Positions 1 through 11,460 are shown, counted from the stretch's first letter. The stretch: 64,000 nt of DNA from Terebella lapidaria (GCA_949152475.1 OX424561.1:5456001-5520000); one strand, 5' to 3'. Notes: generated by a model from the letters alone, not told the origin. Made by a program: numbers and translations.

Positions 1-393
1 AACATAACTAGTCAGGAATATAACTCCAAAAAATTCATCTATTTTTAGTATTTTGATTGAATCAGATGATGGTATAATGTTGCAAGTTTAAATCATGCAC
101 ACTTACAAAGATGATTCGTGTTTTAAATTAAAATTGAGAATCGTTAATCAGAGACACCATCTTGTTCACGCTCTTGCTATAGTATTCAAGTAATGGACGC
201 TTCACAAATCAATTTATTAATCAAATAATATCTATCAGTATGTTTTTTCATAGGTGAAATATGTCACTGAATGTTGCACCGTTAATCCTTTGGTTGAAAA
301 AAGTCAGCATTCGTTTATGTACTATTGATTTTCGAAGCTTTTATGAAAACAAGGGCCCATGGGGCGCCGTACTCACCGAAGATGGGTACATAT
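1..393. other. AT-rich stretch, nothing recognised
   Basis: No open frame longer than about 60 codons, no RNA gene and no repeat structure was recognised. It is ordinary AT-rich intergenic or intronic-type sequence. Confidence 0.6.
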
Positions 394-467
394 GGGTACA
401 TTATGACGGACTCCAGCATGTATTAATGTACCCATTATGACGTGATGCAGCTTATCATAATGTACCC
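394..467. repeat. Short inverted repeat (13-bp arms)
   Basis: GGGTACATTATGA at 394-406 is the exact reverse complement of TCATAATGTACCC at 455-467. A further related piece (TGTACCCATTATGAC) lies between them. The block can fold on itself and looks like the core of a tiny foldback repeat. No target-site duplication was identified. Confidence 0.6.
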
Positions 468-599
468 CTATGCAAGCTTACAAAAATACAAATTACAAAA
501 TAGGACCAAGTTTCCTGTAGCATACCAATAATCCTCCTAGGGACAAAATTCATGTTTCATACACCTGTGGCAGTTTTTTTACCGAATAAAATACAGTGT

Positions 600-1231
600 G
601 TCCTACAAGTTTACAGAAAATACCTATAGAGGCAAATATGGACATTTTTCGACCCCAAAATGGCTGTTTTGACCTTTCAAGGTCATCGAAGGTCAAATTC
701 AAGGTCACCACACAAGTCGCCATATATGACTTCCCATTTGAAAGTGCCAATTTCTAAGCTGTATCTTCAAGTGTTTTATGAGTACAGTCCTGACAGTTCC
801 CATTATATAGGGATTTGGGGCGAAAAAAATTTTTTCGCCGACCCGCCAAAAATTCAAAATGGCCGCTACACCAAGACTGGCGAATTCAAGGCCAACCAAA
901 CCTATACAAATCACAGATTTATATGAGGGGAATCTTTTGAAACCAAAAACTCAAAACTGATCAGACAGTTTTTGAGAAAATGGCCATCAAAGTCCAAAAT
1001 TGAGCATTTTTCGACAAAAACAGCCAACATTTCGAAAAAAAAATGCGAAAATCAAAAAACAAAAAAAAGTCCTCCTTCTCAAAATATTTTAAGGCATTTT
1101 TGTGCAAAATTTCAGAAAGATTCGATCGTAAATTTTAAAGATAAAAATGTTAACGCCGGACGGACGGACGGACGGACGACGGACGCAACGCCATGCCAAT
1201 AGGTTGTCGGACCAAAGGTCCGGTAACCTAA
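600..1231 (+). mobile_element. Hairpin-ended non-autonomous element, 5'-truncated copy
   Basis: This block shares its order of modules with the complete copy at 5178-6692: the AAAATGGCTGTTTTGACC stretch, the AGGTCAAATTCAAGGTCA motif, a TTTTTCGCCGACCCG stretch, AAAATGGCCGC, an (ACGG)n tract at about 1153-1189, and a closing palindrome at 1200-1230. The palindrome has 14-nt arms (TAGGTTGTCGGACC / GGTCCGGTAACCTA) and a 3-nt AAA loop. The 5' stem-loop of the family is absent, so the copy is 5'-truncated or the start has diverged. There is no coding capacity. Open frames over this block (for example 660-926 and 972-1202) are fortuitous. Confidence 0.8.
1200..1230 (+). repeat. 3'-terminal palindrome of hairpin-ended element
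   Basis: Fourteen-nt arms with a 3-nt loop. The G-T pair in the stem (TTGTCGG against CCGGTAA) keeps the fold. It is the same structure as at 6662-6691, 50057-50087 and 59952-59982. Confidence 0.8.
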
Positions 1232-2009
1232 AAACTGGTCGATCAAAGGCAAGGATTCCTGGAAAACACTACCGGCAGTGTTCATGCGCTGGGAATGTCT
1301 CTAAATCTGACTCCATATTATCATGTTTTGGGCAGTTGGTTGCAGTGCCACAAATACTTCTTTCAGCGTTTCATAATCCTTGAATCCAGTGTAGAAATTT
1401 ATCATATCAGGATCCGAAGAAGATCTTTTCCGCCTCTTTGTTCAATAAACTCAGCAATGTTATCTCAGCTGACCTGCATCAGTCGTGACTGACAAGTTAC
1501 CTACACAATATTTCAGTCAATGAAATGCATGGTGTTGTTAATAACTTGTTATTGTACTCTAGATCCAAATTTCTTCCTTTCAATCATCAAATTATATTTT
1601 ATTCTGATATTAACAATAACACAGTACTGTACAGTATCGCTCCATAACCGGAAAACAGCAGCCACCGTATCTCGCCTATTTATTCGGCACGGGTTCGTTC
1701 GGTAGATGCGTTGCTATGCAACATCGTAAACATGCACACGATCTGAGAAACCCGCGCATGCTATTGGCTGACTTCGTAATTTGCATAATTTATGTACATA
1801 CAAAGTACTGATGTGTCATCCAGCACTCGGTAAATCAATGCGGTGGTGGATCAATCTTGACAGGTTGTGAGACAAAAACGAACACATTTTTTTTAATAAT
1901 ATGTCTTCGATGATTTGGCCGCAAATTTGTGGTTGCCCGTCGGGCGACTGCTTGTATTTTCTCACTCGCCCCCATTGTCCTTAGTGTGGAGCCCTGCGTT
2001 CGCCCATCT
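1232..2009. other. Unassigned stretch
   Basis: No gene or repeat recognised. It is slightly less AT-rich near 1640-1760. The short frames at 1295-1492 and 1520-1705 have no recognisable similarity and no flanking gene signals. Confidence 0.5.
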
Positions 2010-2048
2010 CAGAGCTATGGTGTACGATGGCGGCCACCTCGTGGCCTC

Positions 2049-2335
2049 GCCTTAGTTTATATGCGAGGCCTCGAAGCGAGGTCACGAGGCCACGAAGCGA
2101 GGCCACGAAGCGAGGCCACGAGGCCACGAAGCGAGTCCACGAGGCCACGAAGCGAGGCGACGAGGCCACGAAGCGAGGCAACGAGGCCACGAAGCGAGTG
2201 AAGACACAGACTCGCTTCGTGGCCTCGTGGCCTCGCTTCGTGGCCTCGCATATAAACTAAGGCGAGGCCACGAAGCGAGTCCACAAGGCCACGAAGCGAG
2301 GCCACGAAGCGAGTTCACGAGGCCACGGAGCAAGC
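2049..2335 (+). repeat. 21-bp minisatellite, left foldback arm
   Basis: Tandem units of 21 bp of the type GGCCACGAAGCGAG with CC-to-TC variants. Because 21 is a multiple of three and the unit lacks stops, all frames are open and mimic Arg/Pro/Ser-rich proteins. These are not genes. Part of the array (2212-2262) is flipped. Confidence 0.9.
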
Positions 2336-3265
2336 TCACGCATGAACCCATGAGGAATCATAACGCATTCGCAACAATATTCAGTGATCTTTCTTCATCT
2401 GACAAATGCCGAACGGTACTTATTTATATCAATAATATACTACAAATACAAATATGTATCAAAGACAGCTACCACAAGTACCGACATTTCATATGTGTAT
2501 ATGCAAAGCGTTTGCATATCTGTTATCAAGACGTTTTCGGTACTGGATAAGATCGTAAATATATGTAGACGATCATATTAAATGTACACTTTTCTATGGC
2601 ATCTATGTCTATTTTTTCAGTGTATATATCACTTACATTATACTACATATTGACTATAAGCTAACAAAAAAATGATTTGTGAAATATATAAACCACAACA
2701 ACAACACCCCACGTTCAAACCTATAACTTATCTGTACTCGAAGCCAGGTTCAATGACGCCGACAATGCTCTTTCCAATCGGTGTGACCTATAATCTTCGT
2801 ATCTGATGATGATTTAATGACATATTTGGAAAACTGTGTGAATGTGTGATTCGTAAAGTTTCCAGCAACCAATCAGTTTATTACAATATAATATATGTAA
2901 CCTTTTTTCAGGACTGTAATATTTACACCCTCCAATATAAGTTGTTTTGTTATTCGATCCTCTGAGTGCCAAGAACAAAAAGTGTTAGCTGTGATGAATA
3001 ATAGCAATTAGAAAACTCCTCAAGTTACTGGTCAGCTTTTAAGACGATGCAAACCCCTGCATTTGTATGACCTTAAAAGAAATATTAAGTTTAGTTCAGC
3101 TAATGCTTGATTGACATTAAACGGAATTCCCTAATAATTATTCACACATAAAAAGTAAATTTCTCTATATCCATGTTGAGGGAATGCCACTCACAATTTC
3201 CTGCATGAGTCTGTATGGACAAATGTTTTGTGACAGGGTTTTGGGTTTTGTTTTGTATCATCTTG

Positions 3266-3716
3266 GACTCGCTTGGTGCCCTCGCTTCGTGGCCTCGCTT
3301 CGTGCCCTCGCCTCGTGGCCTCGTAGCCTCGCTTCGTGGCCTCGTGGACTCGCTTCGTGGCCTCGCTTCGTGCCCTCGCTTCGTGCCCTCGCTTCGTGGC
3401 CTCGTGGACTCGCTTCGTGGCCTCGTAGCCTCGCTTCGTGGCCTCGCGGACTCGCTTCGTGGCCTCGTGGACTCGCTTCGTGGCCTCGTTGCCTCGCTTC
3501 GTGGCCTCGTGGCCTCGCTTCGTGGCCTCGTGGCCTCGCTTCGTGGCCTCGTGGACTCGCTTCGTGGCCTCGTGGACTCGCTTCGTGGCCTCGTGGACTC
3601 GCTTCGTGGCCTCGTGGCCTCGCTTCGTGGCCTCGTGGCGCTTCGTGGCCTCGTGGACTCGCTTCGTGGCCTCGTGGCCTCGCTTCGTGGCCTCGTGGCC
3701 TCGCTTCGTGGCCTCG
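3266..3716 (-). repeat. 21-bp minisatellite, right foldback arm
   Basis: About twenty copies of the same 21-bp unit in the orientation opposite to 2049-2335. It generates spurious frames of 96 to 325 codons on both strands. Confidence 0.9.
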
Positions 3717-3778
3717 CATATATACTAAGGCGAGCCCACGAGGCCACGAGGTGGCCGCCATCGTACACCATACAGAGC

Positions 3779-4254
3779 CCATCACCAGAGGTTAGGTTCT
3801 CTGCCATCACACACGGCTGTCACGTCTATCATCTCCCTCCCTCCGATCTTAGATACATGTTGGTGACTGGCGTTGTGTGCGGAATTTGTCCGACTCGACA
3901 ATTAAATTTGCAACTACGTCAACATGGATGCACAAATAAATTCCAAAGTTGGCATATCGATAGAGGGAGCAGAAAGGGCCAGAACGTGCCCCAAATGGAA
4001 AAAAATCCGTTCCCATACAACAAAACGTGCCACGTTTGTGACATACATACATCCAAACATACACACACGGTCGATCCCATATACTCACCTTTGGTGAGTA
4101 AAAAATGTATATCATACCCACAAGCATTTCCATACATCGCAAAAGCCACTAAGTATAGACCGCTACATTGGTTCAAGAAAGTAATGGAATGATAAACTGC
4201 CTTCGAAAATACTGTAATTTTTTTTCAAAATCATATTCTAGTGCAGCATATTTT
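3779..4254. other. Unassigned stretch
   Basis: No repeat or gene recognised. Frames on both strands here are extensions of the satellite frame or short chance frames. Confidence 0.4.
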
Positions 4255-4470
4255 TACAATAAGGCAAAACACAAGCACTATGATTTTGACGATTACAATC
4301 AGTCCGAGTGGTCTTTCCATCCGTTTAAAATACGTTTTGTGCGAGTTTCGTATATAAACAAACGAAGTGTATCCTTCAAACTTGAATCTACAAATGCCCA
4401 AATTGCCGTCAAAAGTTCACCTCAAGTACTTTTTCGAGATGGTTTCTACATATATGATGTATTTATACGA
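4255..4470 (+). repeat. Dispersed repeat, copy 1 (other copy at 42247-42437, minus)
   Basis: About 190 bp matches the reverse complement of 42247-42437 at roughly three quarters identity by eye. Shared stretches include GATTTTGACGATTACAAT-like sequence, GTATATAAACAAACGAA and AAAAGTTCACCTCAAGTAC-like sequence. A 102-codon frame (4168-4476) crosses it, but the other copy is not open in the same frame, so the frame is probably not a gene. Confidence 0.65.
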
Positions 4471-4479
4471 AAATAAGAA

Positions 4480-5177
4480 ACTTGTATGCTTTGTTCACAT
4501 CTGCGTGTGATCTATTCAGTTCATGTATTTACTAACAACACCCAAACAGAACCACGTAATTTTGAATCGTCGTTCTGGGTGAGGGCGCGCGCAGGAATTC
4601 CGTCTGGAACCATGCGTTACGATAATCATGACTCGTTTAAACGTGAAAGGAATTTTATTAGGCTACTTTTGACGTGATTTTGCGATTCAGTGCATAGGCA
4701 TTTCTAAATACAGCAGAAACCTGAGCCATTACAATCGACCCCTGCGTGTCGAGTGCCCTACGTTGTGATAATTATGCTCTAATCACTCTGTTCGAGAATA
4801 TTTTTACGACACATGTATCCTCATGAGATGAGATTTATGAACGACCACCGTAAAATATTCATGAGTGAGAGTACGCATCATGTCATCATTACCATTGATT
4901 ATCTCCACTCGGGGCCGTTATAGGATAGATTTTGTATTTCTTTTATCCCCACAAACTGTTTGCAACGTTCACCCACTATAAAATGTCCTTCAGTGTCCAT
5001 GGAATACATCATATAGGCATTGTTATCCATTTATGTTCACACGCACATTTACTTTGAAAAAGACATAATCGTCAGGTCCAATTTATGCACAATATTTTAA
5101 TTCTTACAAAAGATAATTGATATGCCAGTAACAGATAGGCACGCCAGAGAACTGTCTCTTTATGCTATATAAAAAAA
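4480..5177. other. Unassigned stretch
   Basis: AT-rich and free of recognised features. A short GC-rich patch (GGGCGCGCGCAGG at about 4583) has no partner in the window. Confidence 0.45.
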
Positions 5178-5193
5178 TTAGCCCAAGGGCTAA
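5178..5193 (+). repeat. 5' stem-loop of hairpin-ended element
   Basis: TTAGCCC-AA-GGGCTAA, a perfect 7-bp stem with a 2-nt loop. Homologous stem-loops at 56108-56123 (TTAGCC...GGCTAA), 58572-58588 and, reversed, 37926-37941 differ in sequence but keep most pairing. Confidence 0.75.
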
Positions 5194-6588
5194 GATAGGT
5201 TACCGGACAATTTTGGTTTCAAGCATTGTACGTGACATATGATTTTGAGATTTACCAGTCAAGGTCATCTTTGTGAATCTCAATGTCACCATCAGGTATG
5301 CTGCATATGACTTCGTATGTTCATAATACAAACATATAAGTTTTATCAACAAGTATTTCGTATGTAGAGGCCAATTTCAGATTTTGAGATTCGCCCTTCA
5401 AGGTCTTTAAGGTCAAGTTAAAAAAATGTGAAAAAAAAAATGTGCCATTTATACATGACTTTTTTACAGGCTTATACACAATCCTAACCTGTATGTGCAA
5501 AAGTTTATGCTTCAGAGGCCACTTTCAAGATTTCAAGTCAGACATTTAGCACTCAAGGTCATCCAAGGTCAAAATCAAGGTCATCATTAGTTGTTCCATA
5601 TATGACTTCCTATATGTTCATAATGCAAATTGAAGCTCTATCTACATGCATTTCATCTGTAGAGGCAAATTTGGGCATTTTTTCACCCAAAAATGGCTGT
5701 TTCGCCCTTTCAAGGTCATCAAAGGTCAAATTCAAGGTCCCCTCCCAACTCGCTATATATGACTTCCTATTTGAAAGTGCCAATATCTAAGCTCTATCTT
5801 CAAGCGTATTATGAGTACAGTCCTGGCAGCTCCCATTATGAGGGAAAAAAGTGCCGAAAATTTTCTAAGTCCAAATTTTTTTTCAAAGGGTGAAAATGTT
5901 TTTTTTGTCTAGAAATGACCCAAAATGAATAGTAACGCGATTTAGGGCAAACAAAATATTTTTCGCCGACCCGTCAAAAATTCAAAATGGCCGCCTTATA
6001 GACTTATAGACATCATAAAGGTACATAAGGGGAATATTTTGAAACAATAATCTCAAAACTGATCAGACAGTTTTCGAGAAAAGACAGGCCAGGTGCAAAT
6101 TTGAGCATTTCTCGACCCAAAAATGGCTGTTTTGACCTTTCAAGGCCATCCAAGGTCAAATTCAAGGTCACCACACAAGTCGGCATATATGACTTTCCAT
6201 TTGAAAGTGCCAATATCTAAGCTCTATCTTCAAGCGTTCTATGAGTACAGTCCCGGCAGCTCTCATTATGAAGGAAAAAAGTGCCGAAAATTTTCTAAGT
6301 CCAAAACTTTCTTCAGAGGGTGAAAAAAAAATTTTTGTCTAGAAATGACCCAAAATGGATAGTAACGCGATTTGGGACCGAAAAAATTTTTTTCGCCGAC
6401 CCGTCAAAAATTCTCAATGGCCGCCACACGGAGACCGGCGATCACGAAAAATCGTCAAAAATGGCCGCCATTTTGAGAAAAATGCGAAAATCAAAAAACT
6501 AAAAAATAACCCCCTCTTGAAATATTTTTAGGCAACTTTGTGCAAAATTTCAGGAAAATCCGCCTGTAAACTTTAAAGATAAAAATGT

Positions 6589-6655
6589 GGACGGACGACG
6601 GACGCCGGACGACGGACGACGGACGGACGACGGACGGACGACGGACGCAACGCGA
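6589..6655 (+). repeat. (ACGG/ACGACGG)n subterminal minisatellite
   Basis: Simple GC-rich tandem repeat lying 10-20 bp inside the 3' palindrome. Equivalent tracts occur at about 1153-1189, 50021-50043 and 59914-59938, so it is a constant part of the element family. Confidence 0.85.
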
Positions 6656-6661
6656 CGGCAA

Positions 6662-6691
6662 TAGGTATCGGACCATAGGTCCGGTAACCTA
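6662..6691 (+). repeat. 3'-terminal palindrome of hairpin-ended element
   Basis: Left arm TAGGTATCGGACC (one base shorter than in other copies), ATA loop, right arm GGTCCGGTAACCTA. It marks the 3' boundary of the element. Confidence 0.8.
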
Positions 6692-6692
6692 A

Positions 6693-8689
6693 AAAAAACT
6701 CCTAGTTGTCCAAATATAACTATAGCGATCAGAAACACCTAGTTCCATTACATTTACTACTAGCAGTATTTTCGGTCATAATTATATTTTGACTACTAGG
6801 ATATGAGCACTCGGCCCATGTCGCGCTCTGAAGTCCTCCAGCGAAATATTCCCCCATTCACTTTAAGCGTCTGTGTTTATGGAATATACTTATTATTTGT
6901 ATGCTATAAATAGTTCGACACGAAATATCAACAATGAGAGAATGAAAAAATATATGAATGATGAAAATGGTATATATATGAGAAATAGGCTTGCAAAATC
7001 ACTAGTCAATATACCGCTGAGCGGGTGCACCTCTCCTCGAGGGTATTATCAACTCTTAACCATTTGGCATGAGATTCGGTACATATGTACTTGTCATGCA
7101 TTCATTCTAGTGGCTCGTTTCGGATTTCTAAATTGTTTCAAGCTATTTGATAGTTTATTATAGTTTGGGAACTATGGTGTACATTAGGCTTTGGATTGTG
7201 GACATGAATATTGGGCTTCCAAAAGCGCTTGCTGTTAAGTTTCCATTGTCGTCAGCAAAATACAAGTGGTACTGGTACTATCAGTAATAGGTCAATGATA
7301 CATAGACCGTGAGTTTGTTATCGTTCCTTCAGAACGGAAAGAAGGAGTTATCTAATTGTATGAAATTAATCATCATACTATCATAAGAATGCATTTGTTC
7401 ATAACTGTCAGAATTAGAATCTTCACGCCGTGGTTTCAAATAAATAACATGATGGATGTATTTCTGATGTTGAATGTTTTATGAAGACTGAAATTGAGTA
7501 CTTTCAAAAGTATACATTTTTTTTATAATTTCAAGTGAATTTATGCTGAGTGACCAAATCGTTCGGAATATGTGCAGGTACTGTAGACATATAGAGAAAA
7601 ATTACAAATGATAAGTATAATTGTTCGTAATTTGTGTTCGGACTGAACTACTTTTGTAGTGTAAGACGGTAACGTCTCGTGTGAAATGGCAAATGAAATG
7701 AGGCCAGTTGTAACATGTTTCGGTGCTCTCCCCATGTACATCTACACAGCATTTTTCTTTGATGCTGCCAAAGTCGAAGTAGCCTTTCTGCACTAAGATG
7801 CAGGTACATTAGTGTTGAGTGTGTATTCAGTTGCAGTGGGTAAACACTCAATTGGACTAAAGTGCGATAACGAGATGTTATAAGGCATGTTCGATATTGC
7901 GATTCCCTGCAGTGTCGTGAAAGTGTCGACGTGAATAGTCTGCGTGGGGACAAGGACCAAACACAATTATATTTCCTGTTTCACCCATGGTACTATTGTA
8001 GATAAGATTCTTCAAAAGTAAGCAAACAAAAACGAGGAAATAAGTTATGGCAGGTGTGCTTACAAGTCTCATTTCTAAATCATACTTTACTTCAACATCC
8101 ATACAGTAACCTTCGGTAGTATACTTTCGTGGTATGAGGGTCGATAAACACATGTGTTCAGTACATCTACGTTTGTAATAGGTCTTTACTCACGCATTTG
8201 GTCGTTTGCACACAGGTAGGGAATACAATTGTATATCAATTGCGTTCGAGTTAAAGACCGGTGAATAGTTTCGAAGCAAGCGTTTTTCTACCTGAGGTGG
8301 ATTGAATTACAATGTGAGCATTCCATTGTAATGGCTTAGATTGCATTCCAATTTAAATAGTTGCATTGGATAGTGGGCAGGGACTCATGTCTCAAGATAA
8401 TGTTTCATGACGTAATTCTGTTCTCCCGATGACACGCACTGCCGCTTGGCAGGTCTTGCTGATTTTGCTTGACATTAGGAGTAGCTCACAAAAATATTAT
8501 AGGCATATATATTGGCAAAAAAATATTTCCACAAAGGAACATTTTACTGGAACATTTTTGCGCCATTCACCATAAGGCACTGAACGACATGAAATGTGTA
8601 GTAGGAAACAGGAGCTTGAATTGCTCGATAGGCTCGAAATGTAAGACCAAAAGACCCAAAATAGCATTTTTTAGCTCGTATAAGAATAT
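6693..8689. other. Unassigned 2-kb stretch
   Basis: No recognised gene. The 101-codon minus frame at 7648-7953 and its neighbours overlap each other on the same strand and show no domain. Around 7080-7130 there is weak similarity to 43095-43150 (GGTACATATGTACTTGTCAT-like), which suggests a diverged dispersed repeat. Confidence 0.45.
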
Positions 8690-9470
8690 AGGGCCTTGAA
8701 TCATTCAAGAAGCCTGAAATGTAGGTTGAAAAGCCTGACATGTAGGTTGAACTTTGCTTGAAACCTATCCAGTAACTTGCTCTCTAATTTTACATGTTCA
8801 TGACATTATATTCTGTTTCTTCTGTGTCTTATGATGGAATGCCATCACGCGAAGTGCCCAAAATATAACCCCAAAAAGCTCCAAGCGGCCTGATATGCCC
8901 TTGTAGATATAGCTTGAGCATGTATATGTACATATTGGAAGTCATATATGGCGGACCTTTGGATGGCCTTGAATTTAACCTCACATGATTTGAATAGTAA
9001 ATCTCCAAGCCACTCCCAAATTGAAATGTACAAGTTGACGTTCACATATTAGACGGCTGTAGCTTAAGTTTGGATTTTGAACGTATAGGAAGTCATATAT
9101 TGCGGATCATTTGGTTTACCTCAGATGACCTTGAGTTGGAAATCAGAAAGTCACATCTGGTCTGAATGTGTAAATTGAACTCTGTGTATGGAACGGCTGT
9201 GGATAGAGCTTAGGTTTGTATTATGAACATAAAGTCATCTATTCCGGATCTTTCGGTACTTTTAAGAGAATCTTGAGTAGTAAATCTGAAGGTCACATTT
9301 GACCTGACATGTGTGAATTGGACTCTGCATACAAAACCGTTGTAGATAGGTTTGTATTATGAACATCAGGAAGTGACATATGGCGAATCTTTTGGCGGTC
9401 TTGAAATTGACCTCATAGATCTCGAGTGGTAAATCCGAAGGTCATGTTTGGCTTAAATTTTGTACATTTG
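8690..9470 (-). mobile_element. Hairpin-ended element, internal fragment, reverse orientation
   Basis: Repeated phrases such as GACCTTGAGTGGTAAATC..GAAGGTCA and TTGTATTATGAACAT..GGAAGTCATATATGGCGGA match, in reverse complement, the 5' half of the family at 5260-5600 and the reversed copy at 37340-37740. Four to five diverged tandem units of roughly 130-140 bp are visible. Neither terminal hairpin was found, so it is a broken fragment. Confidence 0.65.
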
Positions 9471-9589
9471 ACTGTGCAACCACAACGGTTGTAGTTGGAG
9501 TTAGATTCTGATTGCGAGGAAGTCATAGATATATATATATAGAGGAAGCCATATACACAAATGTCGGTCTATGCCCTATGTTTTTAATG

Positions 9590-10060
9590 TTCAAGTTTCC
9601 CGTTCAACTGATATCAACAAGACGAACAAGATTATGAAATATAATATGCGCGAGGCCTGGGAAAAATCGTCAATTCATGGAATTTTTATTAGACTAATGG
9701 ATAATGTGATTACTTGTTAATTTTACAATGTATTCCACCACATTATCCCTCTGCCCATATGATATTTATGTCGACATTGCCTTTGCTTGCGATACTTAAA
9801 AAAAGGAGAGGGAAACAGTTCAAAACGGCGATGTTTTACGTGTCATGTGTTCTAGTAATGAACATCCTTGTATAAACAATCAAATAACTAACGTGCCGTG
9901 CTAGACAATTTTCATTAAGATGATTATATTGAACTTAACAGTTGAAACACTATTGACTATGAATATTATTCGTTTTACCACCTACAAATAACACGAAGAT
10001 TGAACATGTCACGTCGATGTGTTGCACGTGCAAATACAACAATCGATTATAGAAAAATGT
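9590..10060 (+). repeat. Diverged dispersed repeat, module 1 copy a
   Basis: Aligns collinearly by eye to 10858-11340: shared CAACTGAT..CA..A.GACG, TATAATAYGC, GACTAATGGATA, TATCCCTCT.CCCA, CACGTCGATGT-like and TTGCACGTGCAAATA-like stretches. The motif TTATCCCTCTGCCCA is also at about 53698 and, reversed, at about 44190. Function and ends are unknown. Confidence 0.6.
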
Positions 10061-10094
10061 GTATCGTATATCTAGGAGCCACACCCTGTCTCAC

Positions 10095-10400
10095 ATACAT
10101 GTACGACGTAGTGATATCCAATCAAAATGTCCAATTACATAATGTAAATTATATGACACTCAATGCATCGATCTCCAGTAGTGATGGAAATCTACTTCAG
10201 TTCTCGTTGTTATCCAATGCTATGATAGGGCAGGCACCGAATACCATTTATCGTCCCCTATGTTTCGGTTGAAGGGGATGAGAAAATAGCTGATAGATAT
10301 CTTTGCAAAATTGGTACTAGCGATGATAGACAGTAGGATGGATATGTCAAGATGCCTAAACTACAGTTCTTATTCCGCTATCTTTTTTCGTGATTGTTTT
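10095..10400 (+). repeat. Dispersed repeat, module 2 copy a
   Basis: Matches 12205-12560: AATTACATAATGTAAATTATATGA-like, AGTAGTGATGGAAATCTACTT-like and GAATACCATT..CG...TTTCGGTTG stretches. Modules 1 and 2 are adjacent here, so they probably belong to one larger multi-copy element. The 90-codon frame at 10000-10272 spans both modules and is unlikely to be a gene. Confidence 0.55.
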
Positions 10401-10857
10401 ATGGATGATGCATGTGATATATTTATTATATGTTAACCTACTATCATACTTTGTATCATTCAAAACAAAATTGTACAGTTTTCATCATGTGTTCAATAGA
10501 CACAACTACCTGTTACATACTGCCCCCGATCGTTTTGTAGTCATTCACTTATATCGTATTTTTATATTATCCTTGTTATATCATTCTAGGCTCTATTCAT
10601 TTTCGTGGAGTTCCTAGCTGCATTCAAACGAGTTATTCATGATATAAAACAAAAAAACTTGTTATGTTCCTAGATCGTGCATAATGCAAAGTTGTGAAAA
10701 TACCATATGGTTGAAGTATTATACACCGCGAATTGAATGCAGTTTTTCACTGGAGTTAACAATGTATAATGTATCAACCTATTACGACAAAGACCCTACG
10801 AATTCAATGATGACAACAAAAAATATAACTTATCGTTTTTATTAGAATAAAACACTA

Positions 10858-11340
10858 ACGTTTTTCACTCAACTGATTTCACCAGGACGTGCAAGATCAG
10901 GTCGATTAAATATAATACGCCCGTGACCTTGAACATTTGTCAATCATGGAGTATTCATTTGACTAATGGATACGGACCATTAAGGGAACTAGTAATTGAT
11001 TTTACAATTGTCGTCTACAACAATATCCCTCTACCCACACGATATTTTTATCGACCTTGACATTGATTCAACATAGAATATCGCAGAAAGAGAAACGAAA
11101 CCGGAGTATATCATGCGCCCCATTAATAAACACCTGAAACTTTCATACAACTGATATATCTTGCTGAAGACCATTATCATGTAGTCAATTATATTGAAAT
11201 TGATAGTTGTAACACTATCAACAAGGGGTCATATTTGTTTCATTAACTTCGAATAACACCACATTTGAACATGAAATTTTCACCTCGAGGTCGGTGTTCC
11301 ACGTGCAAATAGAATCTGAACACAAAAACACGTGTACATA
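10858..11340 (+). repeat. Diverged dispersed repeat, module 1 copy b
   Basis: Second copy of the sequence at 9590-10060, about 1.27 kb downstream in the same orientation. Divergence is high (roughly two thirds identity by eye), so the duplication is old. Confidence 0.6.
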
Positions 11341-11344
11341 TGTA

Positions 11345-11460
11345 TATCAGGTGTACAGTAGAAGCAACCACATTTCACGCGCTGTCTGCCCCTGATGACG
11401 CCAGTGTGTCGTTGGATGAATATTTGGTCGGATTTGATTTATATTCTAAAATGGTACACG
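11345..11460 (+). repeat. Conserved 100-bp dispersed module, copy 1
   Basis: AGGTGTACAGTAGAA...CTGTCTGCCCCTGATGACG...GTGTGTC.TTGGAT recurs at 43198-43300 (same strand) and, reversed, at 22940-23030. It sits directly upstream of a reverse transcriptase C-terminal fragment here, which hints that it belongs to a retroelement. Confidence 0.6.

Larger units (their letters stand above)
2016..3772. mobile_element. Foldback element with 21-bp satellite arms and a 6-bp target duplication
   Basis: The ends are inverted repeats that start TATGGTGTACGATGGCGGCC (2016 onward, and in reverse complement ending at 3772). Both sides carry the direct repeat CAGAGC (2010-2015 and 3773-3778), a 6-bp target-site duplication. 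Each arm continues into a GC-rich array of a 21-bp unit (TGGCCTCGCTTCGTGGCCTCG and a TGGACTCG variant): 2049-2335 on the left and about 3266-3716 on the right, in opposite orientation. The left arm contains one internal reversal near 2212-2262. The 930-bp spacer (2337-3263) is AT-rich and has no recognised gene. Drosophila FB elements have similar tandem-repeat arms, but kinship is not shown. Confidence 0.8.
5178..6692 (+). mobile_element. Hairpin-ended non-autonomous element, complete copy
   Basis: The most complete family member outside the nested region. The 5' end is a stem-loop (TTAGCCCAAGGGCTAA, 5178-5193) followed by TAGGTTACCGGAC (5196-5208). The 3' end is a palindrome (6662-6691) whose right arm is the reverse complement of that same TAGGTTACCGGAC. 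Between them lie two diverged copies of a roughly 430-bp module (about 5693 and 6123 onward), each with AAAATGGCTGTTT, an AGGTCAAATTCAAGGTC motif and a TTTTTCGCCGACCCGTC stretch. An (ACGG)n minisatellite sits at 6589-6655. It has no open frame of note, so it must be moved in trans if it moves at all. Flanks are A-runs on both sides and no clear target duplication is visible. Asymmetric inverted ends plus hairpins recall Helentron/Helitron2 elements, but this assignment is inference. Confidence 0.8.

Noticed and set aside
3215-4192. 325-codon plus frame, and the 222-codon and other Arg/Pro/Ser-rich frames over 3142-3810
   Set aside because: They run through a 21-bp stop-free satellite. All six frames are open there, and the non-satellite tail has no domain.
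4168-4476. 102-codon plus frame as a gene
   Set aside because: Lies on a dispersed repeat whose second copy (42247-42437) is not open in the same frame.
7648-7953. 101-codon minus frame
   Set aside because: Overlaps other short frames on the same strand. The sequence looks random and has no recognised family.
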